Shown: positions 1 to 8,441 of the stretch, one piece after another
How positions within the stretch are numbered: the stretch's first letter is position 1
Layout of the letters: each line of letters opens with the position of its first letter
NCBI GenBank assembly: GCA_020724065.1
Contig: DYHQ01000004.1
Location: 1-47,751, forward strand
DNA length: 47,751 bases
Origin: Candidatus Puniceispirillum sp.
GTDB taxonomy: Bacteria; Electryoneota; RPQS01; DYHQ01
Reading direction: 5' to 3'
Notes under the pieces: generated by a model
What the model saw: the letters and a program-made list of their open reading frames with translations, nothing else
The model's database searches: none
What the model was told of the DNA's origin: nothing
Program-made: the position numbers and the translations under genes

Positions 1-102
1 GCCGTCCCCAAAGTTGACGACATTCACCAGCCAAAAGCCTTTTGACGCCCTCAGCAGAATGCGAAAGTTCTCGCGCAGGCTCAGGGGTTTTTCTTCTGTC
101 GT
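1..102 (-). CDS. Probable membrane transporter, N-terminus only (cut by window edge)
   Basis: Read on the minus strand, an open frame runs off the left edge. It encodes a short polar, Thr/Glu-rich leader, then LRENFRILLRASKGFWLV and NVVNFGDG. This resembles the cytoplasmic leader and start of the first membrane helix of major facilitator or peptide-transporter proteins (inference from pattern only). A strong Shine-Dalgarno AAGGAGG lies at 117-111, but no ATG, GTG or TTG follows in this frame. The codons at the right distance are ACG-ACG-ACG (108-100), so the start is unresolved: a non-standard start, a base error or a point mutation are all possible. The end given here is the third ACG. Only about 34 residues are visible, so family assignment is weak. 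Confidence 0.38.
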
Positions 103-165
103 CGTCGTATCCTCCTTGCTCGTGTTTCTATGAAAATGCGCTCAACGCTCGCTGTTGCCAACCTC

Positions 166-193
166 GTAGGGGCATGGCGCGCCATGCCCGTAC
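166..193. repeat. Palindromic repeat family A, copy 1
   Basis: A perfect 20-bp palindrome with core GGCATGGCGCGCCATGCC (171-188) is bordered by GTA and TAC, giving a near-symmetric 28-bp unit. A second copy in opposite orientation with one core mismatch lies at 440-465. Two copies within 300 bp point to a dispersed intergenic palindrome rather than a one-off terminator, and there is no T-run. Confidence 0.65.
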
Positions 194-231
194 TTCCAAT
201 GTCGAACAAACCTTTTCGGAAATTGCGCCAA

Positions 232-278
232 GCGGGACGCTCCCGCGTCCCGCACCCCCCCACCGAGGACGGTGGGGG
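232..278 (+). repeat. Composite double-hairpin repeat family B, copy 1
   Basis: Two hairpins in tandem: a 9-bp stem GCGGGACGC/GCGTCCCGC with loop tccc (232-253), then a 9-bp stem CCCCCACCG/CGGTGGGGG with loop agga (257-278). The same pair, in the same order on the opposite strand, recurs at 5312-5361. Conservation of both hairpins and their order shows a real repeat unit. Confidence 0.75.
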
Positions 279-374
279 ATAGTAATTGATGAACAACTCG
301 ACTTTTCGATAAACGGCACTAAGATAGCAGGATGTTAGGAGAAATGCAAGAGAAACCGGCGCCTTGTAGGGTGT

Positions 375-387
375 GGGTCTGCGACCC
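375..387. repeat. Short hairpin GGGTC-tgc-GACCC
   Basis: A 5-bp stem with a 3-nt loop in the same repeat-rich spacer. It is short and only notable because it lies among other GC-rich hairpins of similar design. Confidence 0.35.
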
Positions 388-439
388 GTCCGATTGTTGC
401 GGGCGATCAAGCGATCTGCCTCGGCGAGAATAGGCACCG

Positions 440-465
440 ACGGGCACGGCGCGCCATGCCCCTAC
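440..465 (-). repeat. Palindromic repeat family A, copy 2
   Basis: Inverted copy of the 166-193 palindrome, with one mismatch in the core (C for T at the sixth core position). It abuts and overlaps the stop codon of the enoyl-CoA hydratase gene (462-464), so it would sit at the 3' end of that mRNA. It has no T-run, so an intrinsic terminator role is doubtful. Confidence 0.6.
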
Positions 466-1244
466 CTTCCGGAGAAATTGGCGGGGCGCTTCTCGAGGAA
501 GGCGGACAAGCCCTCTTTGGAATCGGCAGTGGCGATGGACAGGCCGAAAAGCGTCGCTTCGAGATTCAGGCCATCTTCAATGGACATTTCCAAGCCCTTG
601 TTCGCTGCTTCGAGAGTGTAGCGAACTGCCATCGGACCAACTTTGAAAATCTCGCGTGCGATGTTGCGAGCTGTCGGAATCAGCTCCGCTGGAGAAGTCA
701 CGCGGTTGACCAAACCGATTCGATAGGCTTCGGCGGCGTCCATCATCGCCCCCGTTGTCAGCCATTCAATCGCGCGACCAAGTCCAATGAGTCTCGGAAG
801 GCGCTGCGTGCCACCATAGCCGGGAATGACGCCCAATTTCACTTCGGGCTGACCGAATTTCGCGCTTTCGGACGCGATGCGAATGTGGCATGCCATGGCA
901 ATTTCGCAGCCGCCGCCGAGAGCGAAACCGTTCACTGCGGCGATTGTGGGCTTCAGCATGTTCGCAAGATGATTGCATAGTCTTTGTCCTCGCAGACAAA
1001 AATCGCGCGCCCCGACGGGCTCCAGTTTCGCAAGCTCACTGATGTCCGCGCCGGCGACAAAAGCTTTTTCACCTGCACCGGTCAGAATCAATGCACCGAT
1101 GGAATCGTCCGATTCGACGCGAACGCATACATCCAGCAACTCTCTGATGACACCGCCACTCAAAGAATTCAGAGCCTTTGGCCGATTGATTGTAACTAAT
1201 GCAATTCGCCCGTCCAATTCCCAGAGAAGATTCTCGTAGCTCAT
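462..1244 (-). CDS. Enoyl-CoA hydratase/isomerase (crotonase family)
   Basis: A 260-residue single-domain crotonase, the usual length for short-chain enoyl-CoA hydratases, which hydrate 2-enoyl-CoA to 3-hydroxyacyl-CoA in fatty-acid or butyrate-type pathways. The oxyanion-hole segment FVAGADISE lies near residue 62. Both catalytic glutamates of true hydratases are present: E114 in GGGCE and E134 in GQPEVKLG, followed by PGYGGTQRLPR. The start is supported by AGGAG five bases upstream of the ATG. The gene stands alone, divergent from nifJ; its stop lies inside a palindromic repeat. Substrate chain length cannot be read from sequence. A FadB/Crt-like role is most likely. Confidence 0.93.
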   Translation of the reverse strand: MSYENLLWELDGRIALVTINRPKALNSLSGGVIRELLDVCVRVESDDSIGALILTGAGEKAFVAGADISELAKLEPVGARDFCLRGQRLCNHLANMLKPTIAAVNGFALGGGCEIAMACHIRIASESAKFGQPEVKLGVIPGYGGTQRLPRLIGLGRAIEWLTTGAMMDAAEAYRIGLVNRVTSPAELIPTARNIAREIFKVGPMAVRYTLEAANKGLEMSIEDGLNLEATLFGLSIATADSKEGLSAFLEKRPANFSGR

Positions 1245-1577
1245 AGAAACTCCTATCGTTGTTCTCTTTTCAATTTGATGTGGATGGTGAAGATCGAAGG
1301 TGTTTGTAAGTTATCATTTTCACATTCAAAAGCAAGTAAGATAACGGGGGGAACATTTTGAATTGGGATATTGTTTAAGAAAAGGAATTTTTTTTACTGA
1401 AGAGAATTAGCGAAACTTTTCACAAAGTGTTCGGCTTGCTTTTCTGGAATATTTCTTGTATAATTCAAAAATTGAGGGAAATAGGCCTCTAATCAGTGAA
1501 TTTTCCACAACTAATCCATTGATAATTCGCGTCTTCCATCATGGACGGCGCTGACCATAGAATTCAGGAGAACGACA
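1245..1577. other. Divergent regulatory spacer
   Basis: A 333-base AT-rich gap between the enoyl-CoA hydratase gene and nifJ. It holds a good sigma70-type promoter toward nifJ (1436-1464) and about 107 nt of nifJ leader. No small gene or riboswitch-like structure was recognised. Confidence 0.55.
1436..1464 (+). promoter_or_regulatory. Sigma70-type promoter of nifJ
   Basis: TTGCTT (1436-1441), 17-nt spacer, perfect TATAAT (1459-1464). Transcription would begin near 1471 and leave a leader of about 107 nt before the nifJ ATG, which is preceded by AGGAG. Confidence 0.65.
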
Positions 1578-4500
1578 ATGGCACGACAGACGGTAACGAT
1601 TGACGGGAATGAAGCGGCCGCCTATTCCGCCTATCGAATCAACGAAGTCTGCGCAATCTACCCGATTACGCCATCATCGAATATGGGCGAACATTGCGAT
1701 GATTGGGCAGCCGCAGGAATGAAGAACATTTGGGGTACAGTCCCTATTGTCCAAGAGATGCAGAGCGAGGCGGGCGCGGCGGCGGCGGTCCACGGCGCGC
1801 TGCAAACCGGCGCTCTGACGACGACTTTCACCGCGGCACAGGGATTACTGCTCATGATTCCGAGTATGTTCAAGATTGCCGGAGAACTCACTCCGACGGT
1901 TTTTCACATATCCGCGCGAACGGTGGCAACGCACGCCCTCTCCATTTTCGGAGATCACAGCGATGTGATGGCAGTGAGGTCCACCGGTTTTGGGTTGATT
2001 GCCTCCAACTGTGTGCAGGAAGTCATGGATTTCGCTCTCATCGCGCAGGCGGCATCGCTGAAATCGCGTGTCCCTTTCATCCATTTCTTCGACGGTTTCC
2101 GCACTTCGCATGAAGTGCAGAAAATCGAAGTGCTCGAACCTGACGACATGCACTATATGATTCCGGATGAGCTCGTGCATACGCATCGCCAGCGGCGCAT
2201 GACTCCCGAGCGGCCAATTCTGCGCGGTTCATCTCAGAATCCTGATGTTTTCTTCCAAGCGCGCGAAACCTGCAATCCCTACTACTTAGCTTGCCCGGAT
2301 ATTGTGCAGGAGACGATGGATCAATTCGCGAGTCGCGTCGGACGCCGTTACCATCTGTTTGATTTTGTCGGTGCACCGGATGCGGAACGGATTGTCATCC
2401 TCATGGGCTCGGGCGCGGAAACCGCGCAAGAAACAACGGAATGGTTGAATGCCCGCGGAGAGAAAGTCGGCGTGATTAAGGTTCGTCTGTACCGGCCGTT
2501 TTCAGTCAAGCATTTCATCCACGCTCTGCCAAAGACGGTCAAAGCGATTGCCGTTTTGGATCGGACAAAGGAGCCCGGAAGTATCGGTGAGCCGCTCTAC
2601 CAAGATGTCATCGCGGCTATTCAGGAAGGCATCACGGCCGGCGAAGCGTCTTTCTCTGCATTCCCGCGGGTCATCGGTGGTCGCTACGGCCTCAGCTCAA
2701 AGGAATTCACTCCGGCGATGGTCAAAGCCGTATTCGATGAGCTTGCCAAGACGAATCCGAAAAATCATTTCACGGTCGGAATCACGGAAGATGTAACTCA
2801 CAGCAGTCTGGAATGCGATCCCGCTTTCTCCATCGAACCGGAAAATGTCTTCCGCGGCAAATTCTATGGACTGGGTGCCGATGGCACCGTCAGCGCGAAC
2901 AAGAATTCCATCAAAATCATCGGGGAGGGCACCGATTTCTTTGGACAGGGCTTTTTTGTCTATGATTCAAAGAAGGCGGGCGCGGTAACGACTTCGCATC
3001 TTCGCTTCGGTCCACAACTCATTCACTCGACCTACCTGGTGGACAAAGCGAATTTCGTGGCCTGTCACCAATCGGTATTTCTTGAACGCTACGACATGCT
3101 TTCGGACACGGTTCCGGGCGCCATCTTCCTCCTCAATACCCAGGCTCCGCCCGACAAGGCATGGGACACTCTGCCGCGCGAAGATCAGGCGGAGATTATC
3201 AAGAAGAAGATGAAATTCTTTGTGATTGACGCCTACAAGGTGGCACGCGAAACCGGAATGGGAAGCCGCGTGAATACGATTATGCAGACTTGCTTCTTCG
3301 CACTTTCCGGTGTGCTCCCCAAAGAGGAAGCCGTGAAAAAAATCAAAGATTCCATCAAGAAGACTTGGGGCGCGCGAGGGGATCAAATTGTGCAGATGAA
3401 TTTCGCCGCGGTGGACAGCGCTCTTGCCAACCTGCATGAAGTCAAAGTGCTCGACCGAGTGACGAGCAATTTTTCGAGGCCACCGGCTGTGCCCTACGAA
3501 GCCCCCGATTTTGTAAAGGATGTCCTGGCAAAGATCATCACGGGCAAGGGTGACGAGATTCCCACCAGCGCGATGCCTGAGGACGGCACCTTCCCCACTG
3601 CGACAACCCAATGGGAGAAGCGAAATATCGCTCTCGAAATTCCTGTGTGGGATCCGGAGACCTGTATTCAAGACGGCAAGTGCGTTTTGGTCTGTCCTCA
3701 TGCGACCATCCGCCAGAAAGTCTATCTTCCTGAAGAATTGGCTGGCGCACCGCCAACCTTCAAATCCACGGACTATCGTGGAAAGGAGTTTCCCGGTCAT
3801 AGATACACTTTGCAGGTGGCTCCCGAGGACTGTACCGGTTGCCGTTTGTGTGTCGAGGTCTGTCCGGCCAAGAACAAGCGCGAACCCGGGCGAAAGGCAA
3901 TCAATATGGAGCCTCAGCCGCCGCTGCGAAAGGCCGAGCGTGAGAATTACGCCTTCTTCCTCGCATTGCCCGAAGTGGACCGAGGCAAGGTGAAGATCAA
4001 CACAGTCAAAGGTTCCCAGCTACTGCAGCCGCTCTTTGAATACTCGGGCGCCTGCGCAGGGTGCGGTGAGACGCCGTATGTCAAGCTCGTTAGCCAGCTC
4101 TTTGGAGACCGTGCTGTCATTGGAAATGCGACGGGTTGCTCGTCTATCTATGGCGGCAACCTACCGACAACGCCGTGGTCTGTCAATCGTGAAGGACGCG
4201 GCCCGACATGGAACAATTCGCTCTTTGAAGATACGGCGGAATTTGCCTACGGCTTCCGCCTCACTCTTGACAAGCACAAGCAATACGCCGAGGAACTACT
4301 GAAGAAACTGGCTGGGAGAATTGGCGATGCGCTTGTTGGAGCTCTACTCAACTCAGATCAATCCACAGAAGCGGGAATTATTGCTCAGCGTGAGCGTGTT
4401 GAGTTGCTCGGGAGCAAGCTGCTTCAACTCGACTCGGATGACGCTCGCAATCTGCTTAGCGTCTCAGATTATCTTGTTCGCAAGAGCGTCTGGGGGATTG

Positions 4501-5192
4501 GTGGAGACGGATGGGCCTACGACATCGGCTATGGCGGCTTAGACCATGTGTTAGCTCAGGGGCGCGATGTCAATCTGCTCGTGCTCGACACCGGTGTCTA
4601 TTCTAATACGGGTGGGCAATGTTCAAAGGCAACGCCAATGGGTGCGGTGGCGCGATTCGCTGCCGGAGGGAAGCCGACGCCACGCAAAGACCTCGGACTC
4701 ATGGCGATGAGCTATGGAAGCGTCTATGTCGCTCAAATCGCTATGGGGGCAAATGATTTGCAGACCTTGAAGGCGTTGTTGGAAGCGGAAAGCTATCCGG
4801 GACCGTCTCTCATCATTGCCTATTCCCACTGCATCGCCCATGGAATTGACATGGCGAGGGCCATGGAAAATCAGAAGGCGGCCGTCGAGAGCTGCGCTTG
4901 GCTTCTCTACCGATATGACCCGCGCCTGACACAGCAAGGCAAGAACCCCCTGCAGCTCGATTCGAAGGCGCCGAAGATTCCCGTTGAGCAATGGGCTTAC
5001 ATGGAAACCCGTTTCAAGATGCTGACAAAAAGCAAACCCGATGAAGCGCGACGGCTGATGGAACTGGCTCAGAAAGATGTGCTGGCCCGGTGGAATTTCT
5101 ACAAGCAACTTGCGAGCATGAAGTATGAGCTGAATGCCGAACCCGTGCAGGAAGAGCCCGCGTTGAAATCGGCAGAGACGGTCTCGTCGTAG
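1578..5192 (+). CDS. nifJ: Pyruvate:ferredoxin (flavodoxin) oxidoreductase
   Basis: A 1204-residue, full-length single-chain PFOR. It oxidises pyruvate to acetyl-CoA and CO2 with CoA, reducing ferredoxin or flavodoxin, and can run in reverse in CO2-fixing anaerobes. Domains in order: pyruvate-binding domain I with YPITPSS (about residue 27), the transketolase-C-like and gamma domains, a two-cluster ferredoxin domain (about 690-760), and the C-terminal thiamine diphosphate domain with ACAGCGETPY, GNATGCSS and GIGGDGWAYDIG, ending with VYSNTGGQ. The second cluster motif is canonical (CTGCRLCVEVCP). The first reads CIQDGKCVLVCP, with Asp699 where the second cysteine is normally found. ATG follows an AGGAG site. 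Its own promoter and terminator make it monocistronic. Confidence 0.97.
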   Translation: MARQTVTIDGNEAAAYSAYRINEVCAIYPITPSSNMGEHCDDWAAAGMKNIWGTVPIVQEMQSEAGAAAAVHGALQTGALTTTFTAAQGLLLMIPSMFKIAGELTPTVFHISARTVATHALSIFGDHSDVMAVRSTGFGLIASNCVQEVMDFALIAQAASLKSRVPFIHFFDGFRTSHEVQKIEVLEPDDMHYMIPDELVHTHRQRRMTPERPILRGSSQNPDVFFQARETCNPYYLACPDIVQETMDQFASRVGRRYHLFDFVGAPDAERIVILMGSGAETAQETTEWLNARGEKVGVIKVRLYRPFSVKHFIHALPKTVKAIAVLDRTKEPGSIGEPLYQDVIAAIQEGITAGEASFSAFPRVIGGRYGLSSKEFTPAMVKAVFDELAKTNPKNHFTVGITEDVTHSSLECDPAFSIEPENVFRGKFYGLGADGTVSANKNSIKIIGEGTDFFGQGFFVYDSKKAGAVTTSHLRFGPQLIHSTYLVDKANFVACHQSVFLERYDMLSDTVPGAIFLLNTQAPPDKAWDTLPREDQAEIIKKKMKFFVIDAYKVARETGMGSRVNTIMQTCFFALSGVLPKEEAVKKIKDSIKKTWGARGDQIVQMNFAAVDSALANLHEVKVLDRVTSNFSRPPAVPYEAPDFVKDVLAKIITGKGDEIPTSAMPEDGTFPTATTQWEKRNIALEIPVWDPETCIQDGKCVLVCPHATIRQKVYLPEELAGAPPTFKSTDYRGKEFPGHRYTLQVAPEDCTGCRLCVEVCPAKNKREPGRKAINMEPQPPLRKAERENYAFFLALPEVDRGKVKINTVKGSQLLQPLFEYSGACAGCGETPYVKLVSQLFGDRAVIGNATGCSSIYGGNLPTTPWSVNREGRGPTWNNSLFEDTAEFAYGFRLTLDKHKQYAEELLKKLAGRIGDALVGALLNSDQSTEAGIIAQRERVELLGSKLLQLDSDDARNLLSVSDYLVRKSVWGIGGDGWAYDIGYGGLDHVLAQGRDVNLLVLDTGVYSNTGGQCSKATPMGAVARFAAGGKPTPRKDLGLMAMSYGSVYVAQIAMGANDLQTLKALLEAESYPGPSLIIAYSHCIAHGIDMARAMENQKAAVESCAWLLYRYDPRLTQQGKNPLQLDSKAPKIPVEQWAYMETRFKMLTKSKPDEARRLMELAQKDVLARWNFYKQLASMKYELNAEPVQEEPALKSAETVSS

Positions 5193-5222
5193 GTTTTTCT
5201 GGCTGCGGTCTGAGTTCTGACG

Positions 5223-5255
5223 AAAGCCCGAAACGAACTGTGCTTCGGGCTTTTT
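5223..5255 (+). terminator. Rho-independent terminator after nifJ
   Basis: Stem AAAGCCCGAA/TTCGGGCTTT (5223-5232 with 5244-5253), 11-nt loop, then a T-run, 31 bases past the nifJ stop. Confidence 0.85.
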
Positions 5256-5311
5256 CGCGAGAAGACCTCGTGCCGTTTCTCGAAAGGTTGTGTCACTTAT
5301 TGATCCACTGG

Positions 5312-5361
5312 CCCCCCACCGTCCCCGGTGGGGGGGCATGCGGGACGCGGGAGCGTCCCGC
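5312..5361 (-). repeat. Composite double-hairpin repeat family B, copy 2
   Basis: Inverted copy of the 232-278 unit. Stem CCCCCCACCG/CGGTGGGGGG with loop tccc (5312-5335) and stem GCGGGACGC/GCGTCCCGC with loop ggga (5340-5361). The CCC-rich hairpin loop differs between copies (aggA versus ggga on the same strand) while both stems are kept. It sits between the nifJ terminator and the 3' end of the convergent secreted-protein gene. Confidence 0.75.
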
Positions 5362-5403
5362 CCAGTAAATCAGGAAAGCCAATGCGAATTCAGACCGCTT
5401 TCA

Positions 5404-8238
5404 TCAACGAATAACCACAAACTTCCCGACTTGAATATTGCCGAGGTTCAGCTCTGTGTGATCCTCGACACTGAACAGATATAATCCGGAAACAATCTGC
5501 TGCGTGTTGCGTGAGTTCAGGTCCCAGCTTTCGCTGCTTGGAGAGTACCAGCCGATGTTTTTGTCTCCGGCGATGTTGTGAGGGATTATGGCGACCAAAT
5601 CACCGGCCACCGTGAAAACGCGAATGAGGCATTTTTCGGGCAGGTTGACGAAGTCAAGACGGCGATCCGTTTGCGGAAAAAACTCCGTCGTGCCGTCATC
5701 CTGATTTTCCCAGCGGAGGCCGCCGGAATGATTCGTCGTGTAGTCCTGGTAAGCCCGATAGGGATTCGGCACGGCGCGCACCTTGCCTTTTTCGTCCTGC
5801 GCGGGTGCAATCAGCACGGCGTTTGCTGCCTTGGCGTTTTCTTGGGGTGGAGTGCCGGTGTGCGGGTCACCGAAATCGTACGCCGTCACCGCATACCATC
5901 GCGGAAAAAGTGGCGCCGCGCTGCGAATCCGGTATTCGTAGGTCGAATCGTCAAAACGGATTTCGCTCATTCCAATGTTCGGGCCAACCGGCTTTCGATA
6001 ATAGGTTTGTCCGGCAAACGAAGTCTCCGCGGGCGCATTTTCGCGGATGTCAGGAATTGTTGCCAAACAGTCCAGCACAGAGAAGTAGGCCCAGTCCACA
6101 CGGTCGTGAACGGCCAAGAGTGAAAAGGAATTTTCATGATTCTCATTGGCCACATAGACTTGATAACCCTCGAAATCCTGTATGTCGGAGAAAGGATCTG
6201 TATATTCGGGATTTTCCGAGGAGTTTCTCGACCATCGCAGTAGGATATCCCGACCCACGATCTCATACCCCAGCCCTCCGACATTGTGAGTATTAGGGTG
6301 CTTCAGCAGAGGATACAGGAGTGCCGGTACAGGCGGCGGAGGTGGACCGCTGAAGTCCGGAATTCCATCGCCTTCATCCAACACACCGTTACCGTTCATC
6401 CATCCCAAATCGAGCGTCCCATATTTTGGGTGTTCGATCATGAGAGTGGTAGGGATAAGGTTGTCCTCTCCAGCGTCCAATCGTCCATTTCTCTCGGTTC
6501 CATCAGGATCCGGCCCCAAATAGATTCCTCGAAATGCACCAAAATAGGAGACGCTGTCTCCGATATCCAGCGAATAGAGGCCATCCGTTCCGACATCTTC
6601 GCCAAACCAACCATCATCATCCGAGTCCACCATCGGATTGTCGTAGACGCGAGCGGCCCAGGCCGCCGTATAGCGGAAGCCCGAGAAGTCGAACTTCCCG
6701 GGGTCAATGTCCGGCCAACTGTTCTGAGGATTATTGAAGTCGTGGAAACTTCTTCCGGCAACATAGGCGACGGTCATATTGAACTTTTCACCGGGGTTCA
6801 GGCGATAGACGCGATTACTATCCAAATCAATGTAGTCAAAAATACCCAAAGGCCCCCAAGACAGAAGATACCGTGTATCATAACCATTGGCGAGATCGGT
6901 GGTCAGTTCGGCGGGGGTCGCATCGTCTTGTCCGGGGATGCGCCAATCGTGCACCTCTAATTCGTGCGTAATCGGATTGATGAAACTCTGAGTGCTGGCG
7001 GCGATGTAAGTCGGATCATCTACCCAGACCTGGTCATAATCAAATTCCCGATTCGACAGGATGAAATATCTGCGGTCATCTCCAATCGGAGTGCCGTAAA
7101 CGCGAGTCCATTCACCCTCGGCATCGTCGTCTTTCCAGGAGGGACCAAAATCCAAATCGGAAACACCGTTCGAGATCCACCAATTGAAACTCGTTCGCAG
7201 GCGTGGATTTGGCGCTCGAACGACGCGCGAGCCAGTGATATGCGGGCTGGCAAAATCGCTGCCGGTATAGACCTCGTACGGGCGGCCATCATTGTCCGCG
7301 ATCCAGGCAACATGGATGATCACACTGTCGGGAGCGCCGTCCGGTCGGTCGAAATAGTAGTAGCGCTGAAAACCGCAGATGTCATCTTCAAACCAATGCG
7401 GCTGCTCCCACTCCGCCCCGACATCGGCGTCAATATAGAAACCGATATAGAGATTCCGAAGGTATTTCGAGGCGATGTTTTCAATCTCGTAGTCAATGAT
7501 GATGAAATCATGCGCGTAATTGTTCGACCATGAGTAGGACTTCTGCACGACTTTGATCCCCAGAGGAGCGTGCTTGTCCCCTACGAAGTGGTCATCTTCG
7601 ACCCAGTAAGGATCCGTCAGCGTGTCCGTATAGGTAATGACAAAATCCTGGTCAGAAACAGCCATGGTGTCGCTCACATATTCCCCGAGGCGATTGAAAG
7701 CTCGCGGCCGAGTGGATCGTTCGACGATTCGCCCCTCTTCCCCTTCGGCAGGCCAGAATTCCGCAATCGTAGGTGTTTGCCATCCATCGGTACCCGTGGA
7801 AACCCGCGGAAACTCGTATCCATGTTCGAGGATGATCGCCCCGATCCAGAGAGCTCCTTGGTAGAGATATTGCACATTCCCGCCTCCCGGAAATTCGCAC
7901 TGCGGCGCCCAAGTTCCCGGATATTCCGGATCGTCCATGCCGCTGCCGCCCCAAAGGGAATAGTTGCCGAAATAGCCGTAATTCGTGAAATTCATCCACA
8001 GATTCCCCGCTCGATGCACCCGATTCTGGACATTCGGATTGGCGACCGCAATCCGCTCAGGGCCACGGGGAGCTGCATACTCCTCACTGTTTTCCCCCCA
8101 TAGAGGGGAAATCCAGGAGAAAGAAATCAAGAGAAAAAGAATGGCCGACCGACCTATCCCCATTTGTGAAACGGCCATATCTGAGCGTTGCTGCCTATTC
8201 AATCCAGCGCGCCGAGAAGAACGGACAAAGATGCTCAT
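5404..8238 (-). CDS. Large secreted protein with C-terminal sorting domain, function unknown
   Basis: 944 residues. A hydrophobic signal segment (ILFLLISFSWISPLWG, about residues 32-47) follows an N-terminal extension. Starts at residue 21 (8178) or 26 are possible and would give a more ordinary signal peptide. The body is rich in Asp, Gly, Trp and Tyr, with acidic DDDGWFGED-like and NGVLDEGDG loops that could bind Ca2+, a proline run, then a fibronectin-III-like segment near residues 670-820. The last 90 residues begin AVPNPYRAY and end GLYLFSVEDH...GKFVVIR, matching the pattern of type IX / FlgD-like C-terminal sorting domains. Such proteins are exported and attached to or released from the cell surface. 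No enzymatic motif was recognised. It is convergent with nifJ and divergent from the next subtilase. Confidence 0.85.
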   Translation of the reverse strand: MSIFVRSSRRAGLNRQQRSDMAVSQMGIGRSAILFLLISFSWISPLWGENSEEYAAPRGPERIAVANPNVQNRVHRAGNLWMNFTNYGYFGNYSLWGGSGMDDPEYPGTWAPQCEFPGGGNVQYLYQGALWIGAIILEHGYEFPRVSTGTDGWQTPTIAEFWPAEGEEGRIVERSTRPRAFNRLGEYVSDTMAVSDQDFVITYTDTLTDPYWVEDDHFVGDKHAPLGIKVVQKSYSWSNNYAHDFIIIDYEIENIASKYLRNLYIGFYIDADVGAEWEQPHWFEDDICGFQRYYYFDRPDGAPDSVIIHVAWIADNDGRPYEVYTGSDFASPHITGSRVVRAPNPRLRTSFNWWISNGVSDLDFGPSWKDDDAEGEWTRVYGTPIGDDRRYFILSNREFDYDQVWVDDPTYIAASTQSFINPITHELEVHDWRIPGQDDATPAELTTDLANGYDTRYLLSWGPLGIFDYIDLDSNRVYRLNPGEKFNMTVAYVAGRSFHDFNNPQNSWPDIDPGKFDFSGFRYTAAWAARVYDNPMVDSDDDGWFGEDVGTDGLYSLDIGDSVSYFGAFRGIYLGPDPDGTERNGRLDAGEDNLIPTTLMIEHPKYGTLDLGWMNGNGVLDEGDGIPDFSGPPPPPVPALLYPLLKHPNTHNVGGLGYEIVGRDILLRWSRNSSENPEYTDPFSDIQDFEGYQVYVANENHENSFSLLAVHDRVDWAYFSVLDCLATIPDIRENAPAETSFAGQTYYRKPVGPNIGMSEIRFDDSTYEYRIRSAAPLFPRWYAVTAYDFGDPHTGTPPQENAKAANAVLIAPAQDEKGKVRAVPNPYRAYQDYTTNHSGGLRWENQDDGTTEFFPQTDRRLDFVNLPEKCLIRVFTVAGDLVAIIPHNIAGDKNIGWYSPSSESWDLNSRNTQQIVSGLYLFSVEDHTELNLGNIQVGKFVVIR

Positions 8239-8346
8239 TCATCGCTCTCGGAATTAGAAGAATCCCAATAATGAAAAAAACGCAGATAATACATTCCATG
8301 GCAAAGGCACAGTAAATATACACAAAACTTCTCTATGGTGCAAGGC

Positions 8347-8375
8347 TTGCTTCTGATGGACGCTTTTCGTAATTT
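8347..8375 (+). promoter_or_regulatory. Putative promoter of the 8442 subtilase
   Basis: TTGCTT (8347-8352), 17-nt spacer, TAATTT (8370-8375), about 65 nt before the gene start. The -35 element is identical to that of the nifJ promoter; the -10 is weaker. Confidence 0.45.
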
Positions 8376-8441
8376 AGTTGTAGAAAGACGCTCCAGAGCC
8401 AAACAAGTAGTCTCTGAAACCATCCAAAGAAGAGCACCAAA

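Larger units (their letters stand above)
103..461. other. Repeat-rich spacer without genes
   Basis: About 360 bases between the truncated transporter and the enoyl-CoA hydratase gene. Open frames here are not protein-like. The stretch is made largely of short GC-rich hairpins (166-193, 232-278, 375-387, 440-465) separated by AT-richer DNA. No convincing promoter was found. Confidence 0.6.

Noticed and set aside
81-437. 118-residue minus-strand open frame (and the 98-residue plus frame at 42-338)
   Set aside because: They run through three palindromic repeats, have low-complexity Arg/Pro-rich composition and no family resemblance; a different minus frame at 1-102 looks protein-like.
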